64,000 bases of DNA from Terriglobales bacterium (GCA_035764005.1 DASTZZ010000099.1:1-64000); one strand, 5' to 3'; numbered from the stretch's first letter, positions 8,315 to 17,296 are shown. Numbers and translations: made by a program. The notes: generated by a model not told the origin, from the sequence alone.

Positions 8315-9979
8315 TTATGCCGCAGTGTGGCGAGGCATTCTACTTTCTTCGGCAGGAAGGAAGATGCTGAACACGGTTCCACGATGATGTGGGCCCGTGC
8401 TGCTTTTTAGTCGAATGAACCCACCGTGTTTTTCGACGATGCCTTGCGACACCCAGAGACCGAGTCCGGTTCCTTTTTCCGCTTTCGTAGTGAAGAACGG
8501 TTCGAAGAGATGTGCGCGATGATCCGGGAGTATCCCTTCTCCGGTATCGCCAATCACGATGCGGACACCAAGCGTGCGCGAGTTGCACCACTCTTGTGAT
8601 CGATACACACGAATGCGCAGACATCCATCCTTGGGCATTGCTTCTACGGCATTGCCGACGAGGTTTGAAAAAACCTGACGCAATTCGCTGGCATATCCGT
8701 GAATACTGCCGCTGAAGCGAATCTCGCGCTTCACCGCGAGATTCTTGCTGCGGATCGCACCAGCGTAGAGGAACAGAGCTGAGTCGATCAACTCTGTGAG
8801 ATTTACGTCGTTCGGCGTGCCGGAGTCACGGTAGAAGGCGAGCGTTTGCCTGGTGATGTGCGCGACGCGCGAAAGCTCCTCTTGCGCGGTGTGAGCGTAA
8901 TTGCGAACGATGTCCGAGATTGCTTCGGTTTCGATCAGATAAATCAGGTTTGTAAGCGCAGCCAGTGGATTATTAATTTCGTGGGCAATCGAAGCAGCGA
9001 GCCGTCCGGTGGCGGCGAGTTTCTCTGACCTGCGCAGGGCTTGCTCGGTCCGGAGGCGCTCTTCGATATTGAAAAGCGTGATCAGCAGGCCTGCTCGTTC
9101 CATATTGGGAAGTATCAGCGGGCTCACGCTCAGGAGAAGATGGATCGCTTGATTATCCCGACGGAGGCAGACTTCGGTGCCCCGGAATTCGTTGCCGGCA
9201 AGAGCCTGCTCGATGTCGAACCATCGCTCGTCCTGCTCTTCCTCGCCGGGCCGATGATGATCGATGATCTCCAGGCGAACGACATCATCGAAACGACGCA
9301 ACAGCGGATTACCGGCAGATAAGCCTTCGAACGCGCGATTGCAGTGCTGGATGACGCCATTGCCGTCACACACGGCCATAGGCTCGCTGGCATGGCTGAG
9401 GATAAGCCTGGCCAGCTTGCCGTCAGAGACAATTTGTTCGTTTCGCTTCTGCTCGGAGAGATCCGTCACCACCATGCAAATCGCTCGGGCGCCGAACTCG
9501 ACGCAACTGCGCGCCGAAACAAACACAGGGACCTGTTCACCACTGCTGCGGGTGAGCGTGAGCTCGCAGCGTCCGCCGGAATCGTTGCTGGCCTCACGGA
9601 AGATGGCATCGAACTGGCTGCGTTCCGATTCGGGAACAAAGCCGAAGATCGAGGTTCCAATTACCATTCCCAGAGGACGCGCCAGCAGATTGGCAGCCGC
9701 TTTGTTAGCAAACAGAATGGTTCCCGCGGAATTTACGGTGATCGCTCCTTCGTCCATTGCTTCGACGAAGACCCGGTAAGCATTCTCGGTTCCCGCGAGA
9801 GTAAAAACTTGTTCATGTCCGGTGCCCGAGACAACGATGGCATCGACTCCGCCGCCACGGATGGCGGCAAGTGTGTCCTCGCATTCCTGCAGACGCACCC
9901 GCAGCTCTCTCAGTTCTTCGGAGAGACGGTTCACTTCGGCTGCGCCAGGGTCAGTTCTTTTTTGTTTTGCTACTGCCAT
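8315..9979 (-). CDS. PAS-domain sensor histidine kinase of the kai locus
   Basis: A 554-residue soluble histidine kinase. The N-terminus is a short coiled coil (residues 14-41); two PAS domains follow (about 65-175, ending with MVVTDLSEQKRNE, and about 190-305). The dimerisation/phosphoacceptor helix has IAHEINNPLA with His333. The ATPase domain shows the N box (LRQVFSNLVGNAVEAMP, 433-449), DTGEGI (478-483) and GTGLGL (503-508). No transmembrane segment, no KaiB-like sensor domain as in SasA, and no receiver domain is present. It overlaps the end of the upstream kaiB gene by 29 bases, so co-translation is likely. It is the best candidate for the output or input kinase of the KaiC module; its response regulator is not in this window. 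Confidence 0.93.
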   Translation of the reverse strand: MAVAKQKRTDPGAAEVNRLSEELRELRVRLQECEDTLAAIRGGGVDAIVVSGTGHEQVFTLAGTENAYRVFVEAMDEGAITVNSAGTILFANKAAANLLARPLGMVIGTSIFGFVPESERSQFDAIFREASNDSGGRCELTLTRSSGEQVPVFVSARSCVEFGARAICMVVTDLSEQKRNEQIVSDGKLARLILSHASEPMAVCDGNGVIQHCNRAFEGLSAGNPLLRRFDDVVRLEIIDHHRPGEEEQDERWFDIEQALAGNEFRGTEVCLRRDNQAIHLLLSVSPLILPNMERAGLLITLFNIEERLRTEQALRRSEKLAATGRLAASIAHEINNPLAALTNLIYLIETEAISDIVRNYAHTAQEELSRVAHITRQTLAFYRDSGTPNDVNLTELIDSALFLYAGAIRSKNLAVKREIRFSGSIHGYASELRQVFSNLVGNAVEAMPKDGCLRIRVYRSQEWCNSRTLGVRIVIGDTGEGILPDHRAHLFEPFFTTKAEKGTGLGLWVSQGIVEKHGGFIRLKSSTGPHHRGTVFSIFLPAEESRMPRHTAA

Positions 9980-10316
9980 ACGGGGTAATCGGGATTCCGA
10001 GCTTGTGCAGGACGTGAGTCGCGTCCTCGCTGATGCCGATGAAAGCGCGACGAGGAGGTGGTTCGACCTTAATCAGGCTAGGAGCGGCGATGATATTGTC
10101 CTCACGCGCCATTCCCGGCTCCTGGTAGAGGTCGATTACCTCAAACTTGCATCGTCCTTCAGGGAACATGGAAGCGACCCTGCGAACCATCTGAATCGCT
10201 TGCGATGATTTCAGAGTTGATCCAGCCACGTAGAGCCGGAGCCAGTACGCCGTCATGCCAGGCGCAACGCCATTTCCCCCAGGCTCACGTTCTTTGGCGC
10301 GGACTGCCCGTGGCAT
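9951..10316 (-). CDS. kaiB: KaiB-family protein (copy 1)
   Basis: A 121-residue KaiB domain protein with a thioredoxin-like fold. The diagnostic start of the fold is YWLRLYVAGSTLKSSQAI (about residues 24-41), followed by FEVIDLYQEPGMA and by NIIAAPSLIKVEPPPRRAFIG, the equivalents of the KaiB strand 2 and the PTL/LIK loop region. KaiB binds the KaiC CI ring in cyanobacteria. The start ATG has GGGAG about ten bases upstream. It lies 21 bases after the second kaiB gene and overlaps the kinase by 29 bases. Compared with copy 2 it lacks the basic N-terminal tail and ends soon after the fold. A role in KaiC regulation or in passing state to the kinase is inferred from context. Confidence 0.93.
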   Translation of the reverse strand: MPRAVRAKEREPGGNGVAPGMTAYWLRLYVAGSTLKSSQAIQMVRRVASMFPEGRCKFEVIDLYQEPGMAREDNIIAAPSLIKVEPPPRRAFIGISEDATHVLHKLGIPITPYGSSKTKKN

Positions 10317-10337
10317 CGCTCGATTGCTCCCTCGAAA

Positions 10338-10739
10338 TCATCTGCTTGCAGCAAAGCTTCGCGCCGGTTTCAAATCCAGACCGACCAGCACTCGCTCCGT
10401 GTTCGACAAGTCTCCGATAATCTTCTTGATCGGAGTGGGCAGGCGGCGAACCAGAGTGGGAACAGCGACGATCTGATCGCCGCGCGCCAGTTGCGGATTT
10501 TCAAACAGGTCGATGATTTCGATTCGATAGCGCCCGCCCATGTGCTTCTCGCAGAGCTGCTGAAGATTGCTGAACGCTGCGATTGAATTGGGCGTGTTGC
10601 CGGCGACGTAGAGGCGCAGCTCCCATTCCATAACTTTTTCCTTGGTGCCTCGCTTTGATGTCTCGCTGCGCCGACCAGCGCTTCCATTTCTAGAGCTCTG
10701 GGTGCGCCTGGTTTTTGAACTCTTCTTGTTCTTACTCAT
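10338..10739 (-). CDS. kaiB: KaiB-family protein with basic N-terminal tail (copy 2)
   Basis: A 133-residue KaiB domain protein. The core begins at about residue 39 with [20 protein letters not shown] and continues with [20 protein letters not shown] and [20 protein letters not shown], all close to the KaiB consensus (VAVPTL..P...IIGDL is more canonical than in copy 1). It is preceded by about 37 residues rich in Lys, Arg, Ser and Thr and predicted disordered. Start and kaiC stop overlap in an ATGA, which indicates translational coupling. If the KaiC ring is controlled by KaiB here, this copy is the better candidate for the classical KaiC partner. A downstream start near residue 37 (VMEWEL) would remove the tail, but the ATGA coupling favours the long form. 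Confidence 0.93.
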   Translation of the reverse strand: MSKNKKSSKTRRTQSSRNGSAGRRSETSKRGTKEKVMEWELRLYVAGNTPNSIAAFSNLQQLCEKHMGGRYRIEIIDLFENPQLARGDQIVAVPTLVRRLPTPIKKIIGDLSNTERVLVGLDLKPARSFAASR

Positions 10740-12340
10740 CGCGCTTTCCTTCGAGTTCCGGCCGAGTGCGCTGCTGCCCGCGCATTTTCATCGAGCAATA
10801 ACATGTGGATTCCATCATCGGTGATCTCAAATGGTTCCATCTTGCGCGAGTGCATCATGCCGCGTGATTTGAGCAGATGGATCGCGCGTTGCCGTTCGGG
10901 CGCCGCCGTGCTTACATCGCGAACCAGGATGTCCATTTCTCGCAGCAAAATCCACGTGTCCATCAGCGAGGAGATTCCGACCGCTGTCTCTTCCACCATT
11001 CCCTTGATGGTTAGATTTGTAAATAACGCCGTGATGTTGTTGATTTTGAGGAAATCGATGAGGCGCGTGAGCATCGACTTCACCGCCAATGCCTCTCCAA
11101 CCGACACCAGGTTCGTGATTGGGTCCACGACAACGATGGCCGGCTTAAAGGCCACGACCTCGCGATGCATCCTCGCCAGGTGGCCTTCAAGGCCTGTGCT
11201 GGTTGGACGCGATGCGTCGATGCGTAGCAGGCCGCGATCCATCCATGGCTCCAGATCGAGGCCAACCGAGCGCATGTTGCGCAGAATCTGGCTCGGCGAC
11301 TCCTCAAAAGCGAAGTAGAGGCAGCGTTCTCCGCGCTCCGAGGCAGCATTCGCAAAATGCGCGGCAAAGCTTGATTTGCCAGTGCCTGCGGTTCCCGAAA
11401 TGAGAATGCTGCTGTTGCGGAAAAATCCTTTTCCTCCCAGCATGCGATCGAGTCCCCGCACGCCGCTGGAGACACGATCGGTGGATGCCAGATGCGTGAG
11501 TCCGACCGAAGTGATTGGCACTACCGAGAGCCCAGTTTCATCGAGCAGGAACGGGTACTCGTTGGTTCCGTGCGCCGAACCGCGATATTTCACCACGCGC
11601 AATCGCCGCGTCGAAACCTGTTCGGTTACCCGGTGATCGAGGCGAATCACGCAATCAGCCACGTACTCTTCCAGCCCATATCGTGTGAGAGTGCCGCCGC
11701 GTGCGCCAGTCTCGGCAGTGATGATCGTCGTGACGCCCTGTTCTTTCAGCCAGCGAAACAGCCGCCGCAGTTCGGAACGGACAATTGCTTCGTTGGGAAG
11801 TCCCGTAAACAAGACTTCAACAGTATCGAGTACCAATCGTCTCGCACCGATGCTTCGAATGCCGTGCTCAATACGCACAAAAAGCCCGGAGAGATCGTAC
11901 TCGCCGGTTTCCTCGAACTCATGGCGCGCGATCTGCACGTGATCGATCACCAGCATCTTCTTCTTTTCCAGCCCAACCAAGTCATAGCCCAGTGACGCCA
12001 TGTTTTGCGCAAGTTCTTCTGCGTTTTCCTCGAAGGAAATGCAGAGGCCTGGCTCGTTGAACTCCAGCGCGCCGCAAAGGAGATACTTCATGGCAAATAG
12101 GGTTTTTCCGGATCCGGGGCCGCCACACACCAGAGTGTTTCTGCCGGTGGGGATTCCGCCGTTAGTGATCTCGTCTAAGCCTGCAGTGCCGGTGGGGGTT
12201 TTCTTGACGAATTCCTGCTCGTGCAGGAGCTTGCTGGCGACTCTTGTACGTGGGTTGCCGTCGTTCTTCATCTCGTTTCGCTCGCACACAGACTGCGTCT
12301 GGAAAGCAGGAAGCGTATGTCCTGCCTTCGTGCGGCGCAT
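10736..12340 (-). CDS. kaiC: KaiC circadian-clock-type double RecA ATPase
   Basis: A 534-residue KaiC with two RecA-like halves. CI has Walker A GGPGSGKT (73-80), catalytic Glu pair FEEN (104-105) and Walker [11 protein letters not shown] (Asp172). CII has GTAGTGKS (316-323), FEES (346-347) and [11 protein letters not shown] (Asp406). The phosphorylation segment [16 protein letters not shown] aligns with the Synechococcus site so that Thr452 matches T426, Ser457 matches S431 and Ser458 replaces T432; autophosphorylation is therefore plausible. There is no kaiA nearby. Full-length by family standard. Start is uncertain: ATG at 12340 gives about 23 extra residues, while ATG at 12271 (MKNDGNP) fits the family better. 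First gene of the kaiC-kaiB-kaiB-kinase run; divergent from a small hypothetical gene. Confidence 0.95.
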   Translation of the reverse strand: MRRTKAGHTLPAFQTQSVCERNEMKNDGNPRTRVASKLLHEQEFVKKTPTGTAGLDEITNGGIPTGRNTLVCGGPGSGKTLFAMKYLLCGALEFNEPGLCISFEENAEELAQNMASLGYDLVGLEKKKMLVIDHVQIARHEFEETGEYDLSGLFVRIEHGIRSIGARRLVLDTVEVLFTGLPNEAIVRSELRRLFRWLKEQGVTTIITAETGARGGTLTRYGLEEYVADCVIRLDHRVTEQVSTRRLRVVKYRGSAHGTNEYPFLLDETGLSVVPITSVGLTHLASTDRVSSGVRGLDRMLGGKGFFRNSSILISGTAGTGKSSFAAHFANAASERGERCLYFAFEESPSQILRNMRSVGLDLEPWMDRGLLRIDASRPTSTGLEGHLARMHREVVAFKPAIVVVDPITNLVSVGEALAVKSMLTRLIDFLKINNITALFTNLTIKGMVEETAVGISSLMDTWILLREMDILVRDVSTAAPERQRAIHLLKSRGMMHSRKMEPFEITDDGIHMLLLDENARAAAHSAGTRRKAR

Positions 12341-12479
12341 CGTTCAGTCATCAAACGTGCCCGCATGTCCGCAGCTTTTTGTTTGGGGCCCACTACCAAT
12401 TACAGAAAAGAAGATGCTGCATAGGGCAGAAAAAGTTGTATGATAGTAACGACGTTAGTACCGATGTTATAGGCCATGC

Positions 12480-12773
12480 ATGCCGTCGAATCGCCTTAAA
12501 CTGGTTGAGAAAGAGCTGAACTTCGAGACAGTTGGAGTCACCGACGTTCCGCATGAGCGCAAAGGCAAACACAACGCGCTCATCAGCCGCATCCTTCATG
12601 ATTTGCAGAGAATTCAACCTGGAGTTGCGCTAAAGATTCCAGTCGCGGTTTTGGGGTCGCAGAAGGTCGAGAATATCCGCGCGGCATTGGCGCGGGAAAT
12701 CAAGAAAACAACGCTCAAGATTGGGACTTCGATCGACGACGATTATTTCTACGTTTGGCGCAAGAAATCATAA
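12480..12773 (+). CDS. Small hypothetical protein
   Basis: A 97-residue soluble protein that I do not recognise. It is basic, with a helix-rich middle (HNALISRILHDLQRIQPG) and a segment AALAREIKKTTLKIGTSID before the C-terminus DDYFYVWRKKS. The start ATG at 12480 has no strong ribosome-binding site. It is divergent from kaiC, sharing a 139-base intergenic space that may hold both promoters. Its 3' end overlaps the end of a small minus-strand frame by 25 bases. Composition looks coding, but there is no motif that gives a function. Confidence 0.55.
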   Translation: MPSNRLKLVEKELNFETVGVTDVPHERKGKHNALISRILHDLQRIQPGVALKIPVAVLGSQKVENIRAALAREIKKTTLKIGTSIDDDYFYVWRKKS

Positions 12774-12937
12774 GAATCGCGCCGCTCGCGCTTCCTTAAT
12801 TCCTCAAGCGAGAGCGGTTTTTCCCAGATGAACCGGTTGCGCTCGGCGCGCGTCATCTCTCTTCCAAATGCGGCTTTGAATAACCGTTCGGGCGCGCTTA
12901 ACGTTTGCCTCGAAGAAGGTTTTCTCGTTTGCGGCAT
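12749..12937 (-). CDS. Small hypothetical protein, convergent with its neighbour
   Basis: A 62-residue frame from ATG at 12937 (MPQTRKPSS); a GTG at 12973 would add 12 residues. The translation is rich in Arg and Glu with a predicted helical stretch (PERLFKAAFGREMTRAERNRF) and KPLSLEELRKRERRDSYDFL. No family recognised. The start codon sits inside a 21-base dyad at 12933-12953, and the 3' end overlaps the plus-strand small gene by 25 bases. It may be real given its amphipathic composition, but there is no good ribosome-binding site. Confidence 0.4.
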   Translation of the reverse strand: MPQTRKPSSRQTLSAPERLFKAAFGREMTRAERNRFIWEKPLSLEELRKRERRDSYDFLRQT

Positions 12938-12953
12938 ACAGACATTGTATGCC
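12933..12953. promoter_or_regulatory. 21-base dyad over a small-gene start
   Basis: GGCATACA and TGTATGCC are perfect 8-base inverted arms separated by five bases. The dyad covers the ATG of the minus-strand small frame. Such a dyad over a start could be an operator for autoregulation or an RNA hairpin that hides the start. Direct observation; function inferred. Confidence 0.35.
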
Positions 12954-13136
12954 TCAGAGAGACTTTGCTGCACGTGGAGAGCACGGGTCTCAGCCGGTGC
13001 GTCGAAAAGAGTTTCTTCGGTCTGGGCGCTTGGCCCGCATTTCGTTGGGTAATATTCCGTTCACCGCTTCTCATGGACAACTCAAACAATTTATGTGTAA
13101 TCGAATTGTCTTCCCCGAGTATGTCAGAGACCAGAG

Positions 13137-13166
13137 TACTAAAATAGGAATTACTAAAATAGGAAT
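13137..13166. repeat. Tandem duplication of a 15-mer
   Basis: TACTAAAATAGGAAT is present twice with no gap (13137-13151 and 13152-13166) in the gene-poor stretch 12974-13259, an AT-rich spot beyond the 3' end of the VWFA gene. It looks like a recent tandem duplication. I see no gene associated with it. Confidence 0.85.
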
Positions 13167-13259
13167 AATCTTGCGTCGGACGCACGACTGCACCTGTGCT
13201 CTTCCAGGGAGGCGTGAAGATTTTAAATTCGGTCTAATGTCAACATTCTTCGGAAGAAC

Positions 13260-15125
13260 TTACGCCTGCGGTACTTCTACTTTGGCCACGAGCGTGCCGA
13301 TCGCGTTGCTGCGATGGTCGCGCACTCCCATTTTGAGAACGTACTTGCCGGGGGGCAGGCTGACCGTCTGACGGTAGCGCAAACCGTGGGTCATTATTTG
13401 CTTATAGGTCTCGGGTTTTAGTTGCGTGCTGATGAGATCGGCGTTGGTGGAACCCACTGGTTTGCCCTTCAGGTCATAAATGCGCGTAAGGAACTCGATT
13501 TCCGCGTGCTCTAGGCCGTTTTGCGGCTCGAAGTTGATAGCTTGCGGTACAACGCTAAAATCGAGCGAAAGCTCTTTGTGCTCTTTATCGGGCGGAGTCA
13601 CGCGCACGAGGAACGGAAGCGCTGTGCTCGTGGGAGCGTCCGGGGCTAATGAGCGCAGAAAATCGTTGCGAGCGGTTTTCTCATCTGGTGGCTGGGTGTC
13701 CGTCGCGAAGTAGCCTTTCCTGTAACGGGACTGCAGGCCCTTGCGGTCAAGTTTTACTTCGATTTTGCGGAACTTGCCATCGTTGCCCTTGTCTTCGGGA
13801 TAGTAGGCCAGCGTGTAGTAAGTCGAGCCCTCGGCGACACTGAGCCCAATGGCACGATCGATGTCATTGCGGTTGTAGAAGGCGCGTCCGCCGGTCTGGC
13901 TGGCGAGCTCGTTCATCGCGTCGTGGGAGGCAGCCAGTTGTGCGCTCGCGCGTTGCATCTGCTGCATTCCCCGCATCCCTCCTCTCGGCCCGGCAAGAGA
14001 AGCACCACTCTGCGAAGCGTCGGGCATGAAACTCCCAACCAGCCCACGTGCATCCACTGGATACACAGCAATCTGCTCGTTGGCAAACACAGTTGCAGTG
14101 TTGCGCAGATCATCGCCGTATTGGCGCGCGACGTTGAACGGATTGCTCGAAGTCTCGTCGGGGAAGATCGTCAGCGGGAACGAACCTGAAAGCCATACGA
14201 GATTCTTCCGCCCTGGATAGCCGGCGATGTTGTGTGCCAACTCTTTCATGGCGTCGAGTGTGATACGCACCTGCAGGTCGCGCTGATATGCCTGCTGCTC
14301 CGACTCGAATTCCTGCATTTGCTGCGCCATCTGCGCGATGCTCTGATCGCTCGAGTCTGGATCCAATCCGGGGAACTCGTCGCTTAAGTCCTGCTGGTCC
14401 TGATTAAACATCGAGCTTTGCAGTGTGATTTTTTTCAGCGCTTCATGGAGCAGGTCGGGATCGCTGGTGAAGTCCTGAATCATGCGCAACCGCCTGCCCA
14501 GCGTGTAGATGGCCACGTTGCGTCCAGGCTCGAGGTGTTCGAGGTACTTCACAAGCTGCTGACGCATGTAGGGCTGATCTTTGAATGGCGTGTTAAGACC
14601 ATCGATCAGCAGGATTGTCGGCGGACCCACTTCGCCGTTGAGATTGCGCAGGTTTGTGAAAACGCCCGGAGCCAGCGTGAATGGCTTATAAGCTGGTTTT
14701 CCCGGAACGGGAGGAGGCGGTGGAGGCTGAAACGCGAAAGCAACGATCTTTTGTGGCTTGCCGTTTTCCTTCACCGCGAAATCGGCTTGCTTCAGATCGG
14801 TAACTGGCCGTCCGTAGCCGTCGGTTACGACTACATCCACTAAAACCAGCCGCGTTGTTACCTTCAGGACGGGAGGATTCGCCGACTGAGTTTGCTGGCT
14901 AGTGGAGTTCGGGGCGGACGAACTCTGGCTAGATGTCGAAGGGTTATTCGGTGCGGTCGGCGCTGCGGACTGGCTTTGCTCAGTTGCAGTCGCCGGCGTC
15001 ATGGTTGATGATCTCCCCGCAGTAGTTCCATTTTGAGACGTGCTCTGGGCTTGCGTCGACGGAGAAGGGGTTTGCTGACCTGCGGCAACGAAAGTCGCAA
15101 GCAGGACGGGAACGACCAACCGCAT
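13260..15125 (-). CDS. Secreted VWFA-related acidobacterial protein
   Basis: A 621-residue exported protein with a signal peptide (MRLVVPVLLATFVAAGQQ), a low-complexity Ser/Gln/Thr/Ala-rich linker (about 20-85), then the start of the VWFA-related Acidobacterial domain (KVTTRLVLVDVVVTDGYGRP, DFAVKENGKPQKIVAFAF). A short poly-Pro run follows, and then a von Willebrand A-like fold beginning with ILLIDGLNTPF; the usual DxSxS MIDAS is here DGLNT, so metal binding is doubtful. SGGRAFYNRNDIDRAIG and YTLAYYP are typical of the family. Ribosome-binding site AGGAG precedes the ATG. The function of the family is unknown; protein-protein contact in the periplasm or at the surface is inferred. It lies downstream of the S41 protease gene, separated by a terminator. 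Confidence 0.92.
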   Translation of the reverse strand: MRLVVPVLLATFVAAGQQTPSPSTQAQSTSQNGTTAGRSSTMTPATATEQSQSAAPTAPNNPSTSSQSSSAPNSTSQQTQSANPPVLKVTTRLVLVDVVVTDGYGRPVTDLKQADFAVKENGKPQKIVAFAFQPPPPPPVPGKPAYKPFTLAPGVFTNLRNLNGEVGPPTILLIDGLNTPFKDQPYMRQQLVKYLEHLEPGRNVAIYTLGRRLRMIQDFTSDPDLLHEALKKITLQSSMFNQDQQDLSDEFPGLDPDSSDQSIAQMAQQMQEFESEQQAYQRDLQVRITLDAMKELAHNIAGYPGRKNLVWLSGSFPLTIFPDETSSNPFNVARQYGDDLRNTATVFANEQIAVYPVDARGLVGSFMPDASQSGASLAGPRGGMRGMQQMQRASAQLAASHDAMNELASQTGGRAFYNRNDIDRAIGLSVAEGSTYYTLAYYPEDKGNDGKFRKIEVKLDRKGLQSRYRKGYFATDTQPPDEKTARNDFLRSLAPDAPTSTALPFLVRVTPPDKEHKELSLDFSVVPQAINFEPQNGLEHAEIEFLTRIYDLKGKPVGSTNADLISTQLKPETYKQIMTHGLRYRQTVSLPPGKYVLKMGVRDHRSNAIGTLVAKVEVPQA

Positions 15126-15234
15126 AAATACTCCTGAGTTAGAACTCTGAACCAGAGTAGCTTACCTCGGTTCGCGAGAATGTTTGCGCTATTTGCATGC
15201 ATTCGATGGAGAGCTACTTGGCGTAAAAGCAAAT

Positions 15235-15265
15235 GTAAAAAGGCGAGACCTGCGGCCTCGCCTTT
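15235..15265 (-). terminator. Rho-independent terminator of the S41 protease gene
   Basis: Read on the minus strand, AAAGGCGAG and CTCGCCTTT form a nine-base stem around a nine-base loop, followed by a short T tract (CTTTTTAC). It starts 21 bases after the protease stop codon, separating that gene from the downstream VWFA gene. Confidence 0.85.
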
Positions 15266-15285
15266 CAACCGTTTACGCGCATTGA

Positions 15286-16923
15286 TTACTGTGGCTGCGC
15301 ACTGGCGGAAGCGTTATTCGCAGGAGCGGTTGCTCTGGCGCTGGCGCGTTCGGCAATGATGTGTTTCGCGTTGTCTGCCAGTTCCTTCGCCTGCGGCAGC
15401 AGTTGCAGAGCTTTGATCACCTGCGGATCGCTCTCCGCCTGGACCTTCAGACCTTCCTGCTGTCCAAATTCGGAGACGAACAGTTCCGCCTTGATGTGCG
15501 ACGAGACCCAATCCTGCTCCGCTGCGAAATCCGCTTCGGTGTAGGGAATCTTTTCTTCGTCGAGGAACTTGCGGAAGTCCTGAAGCACGGCTTCGTTCAC
15601 CTGGAAGTCTTTGTTGATGTGGCGATTCAGCAGGTACTTCTTCGTGAAGTTGAAGAACGCGTAATGCTGCAGGAGTTCGTCGTCGAAGCGCGTCGGCTTA
15701 GGCGTGGGAATCTTCACGTCGGGCGTGATTCCGCCACCGCCATACACAGTGCGTCCACTATCGGTCAGCTTAACTTCTTTGCCTGCGGTGGTTTCCTGAT
15801 CGTCGTGGTTGTAGTAGTAGTCGTAGAGCGAAACACCGTTATAGTCGCGCTGGATGAGGCGTCCGCTGGGCGTGTAGTACTTGGCTGTAGTCAGAGCAAG
15901 GCCGGTGTTTTCAGATAACGGATAAACCGTCTGAACCAGACCTTTGCCGAAGGTGTTTTCACCGACTACCAATCCGCGATCATGGTCCTGGATCGCTCCG
16001 CTGACGATTTCAGCAGCGGAAGCAGTGCCGCGGTTCACCAGCACGACCAGGGGGTAATCCTTGCCGCCATTGCCGTGCGCCGCACGATAGACCTTCTCAG
16101 GCGAATTGCGTCCATGGTGGGAAACGATCACCTGGCCTTTGTGCAGGAACTTATCGGCAACGCCGACGCCTTCGCTCAGCAGTCCGCCAGGATTTTGCCG
16201 GAGATCGAGAATGAGCCCTTTGATCTCACCTTGTGACTGGAAGTTATCGAGTGCCTGTGCGACTTCGTGCTCCGTGGTCTCGGTGAATCCGTTCACGTGC
16301 ATGTAGCCGATGCCCGGACGAATTTCGAACGCGAGATCGACGCTGTAGCGCGGAATCTCGTCGCGAACAACGGTGAACTCGATCGGCTTGTCCGCGCCCT
16401 CACGAATAATCGTGATATGAACGGTCGTGCCTTTAGCGCCTTTAAGCAGATCGGCAACTTCACTCGTGGTCATGTTGTCCGTGGCATGGCCATCGACGGC
16501 GGCGATCACGTCGCCGGGACGAATACCGGCTTTGTACGCCGGCGTGCCCACGAACGGCGCAATCACGATGACTTTGTTATTACGAGGTCCAACCGACATG
16601 CCCACGCCGTAGTACTTGCCGCGTTGATCTTCGCGCAGCAGCGCGTACTGCTTGGGATCGAAGAAGTTCGAGTGCGGATCGAGCACGCGCAGCATTCCCG
16701 GAATGGCACCGTTGTAAATGGCCTTATCCGGATTGACCGGCTCGGCATAGTTCTTCTCGACCAGGTCGTAAACCTGCGTAAATTCCTTCAGGTTGTCGCG
16801 AATTTCGCCATCACTGGAGCCTTCGACAGCCGAACTCCGCTGTCCGAAAACGGCACCCATGAAACCGCAAAGAAGAAGAACAAATAGAACCAGGAAGAGA
16901 GAGCGACGGGAGCTACGCGCCAT
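15286..16923 (-). CDS. S41 C-terminal processing protease (CtpA/Prc type)
   Basis: A 545-residue exported serine protease that cleaves proteins near their C-termini. A signal anchor (LFLVLFVLLLCGFMGAVFG) is followed by an N-terminal helical domain, a PDZ domain at about 105-190 (YYGVGMSVG, AGIRPGDVIAAVDG) and the S41 core. The Ser/Lys dyad is Ser302 in NRGTASAAEIVSG and Lys327 in ENTFGKGLVQT. LILDLRQNPGG is the standard strand before the active site. The C-terminal 150 residues are helical, as in longer bacterial CtpA proteins. Monocistronic, with its own terminator. Substrates are probably envelope proteins; this is inferred from the family. Confidence 0.95.
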   Translation of the reverse strand: MARSSRRSLFLVLFVLLLCGFMGAVFGQRSSAVEGSSDGEIRDNLKEFTQVYDLVEKNYAEPVNPDKAIYNGAIPGMLRVLDPHSNFFDPKQYALLREDQRGKYYGVGMSVGPRNNKVIVIAPFVGTPAYKAGIRPGDVIAAVDGHATDNMTTSEVADLLKGAKGTTVHITIIREGADKPIEFTVVRDEIPRYSVDLAFEIRPGIGYMHVNGFTETTEHEVAQALDNFQSQGEIKGLILDLRQNPGGLLSEGVGVADKFLHKGQVIVSHHGRNSPEKVYRAAHGNGGKDYPLVVLVNRGTASAAEIVSGAIQDHDRGLVVGENTFGKGLVQTVYPLSENTGLALTTAKYYTPSGRLIQRDYNGVSLYDYYYNHDDQETTAGKEVKLTDSGRTVYGGGGITPDVKIPTPKPTRFDDELLQHYAFFNFTKKYLLNRHINKDFQVNEAVLQDFRKFLDEEKIPYTEADFAAEQDWVSSHIKAELFVSEFGQQEGLKVQAESDPQVIKALQLLPQAKELADNAKHIIAERASARATAPANNASASAQPQ

Positions 16924-17254
16924 GCTGTTTTTAGACGTCCTTGAGCGCCGGACGGTATCAGCCGCCGCAAACCTCGGGGATGGAGACTACGGGGACGAAA
17001 ATCGGCCGGAAGCCAGTATTTAGTTGAGTATAGCATCGGTTCTCCAGCTTCTCTCATGGAAAACCGACAACAAACCACCGTAGATTTGGATGCTGAGCAG
17101 GTGCTCTGGGAAGCAGGAACCCTTCCAAAGCCGGTCGTTAACGATCCCGCTTTACCCTCCCCTCCCCCTCCCCCCGTGCCCTTTCCGGAAAAAACACTCA
17201 GAAGGAACGACTTACACGCAAATTGGGAGCAATTTCGGCATTTCTAAATACAAC

Positions 17255-17296
17255 ATCTTGGGATTCCGAAACTCGAAATCCCAAAATCTTGGGATT
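17255..17296. repeat. Direct repeat flanking its own complement
   Basis: ATCTTGGGATT occurs at 17255-17265 and 17286-17296. Between them AATCCCAA (17277-17284) can pair with either copy: an 8-base stem with an 11-base loop on the left or a 4-base loop on the right. The two hairpins are mutually exclusive. No function assigned. Confidence 0.75.
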
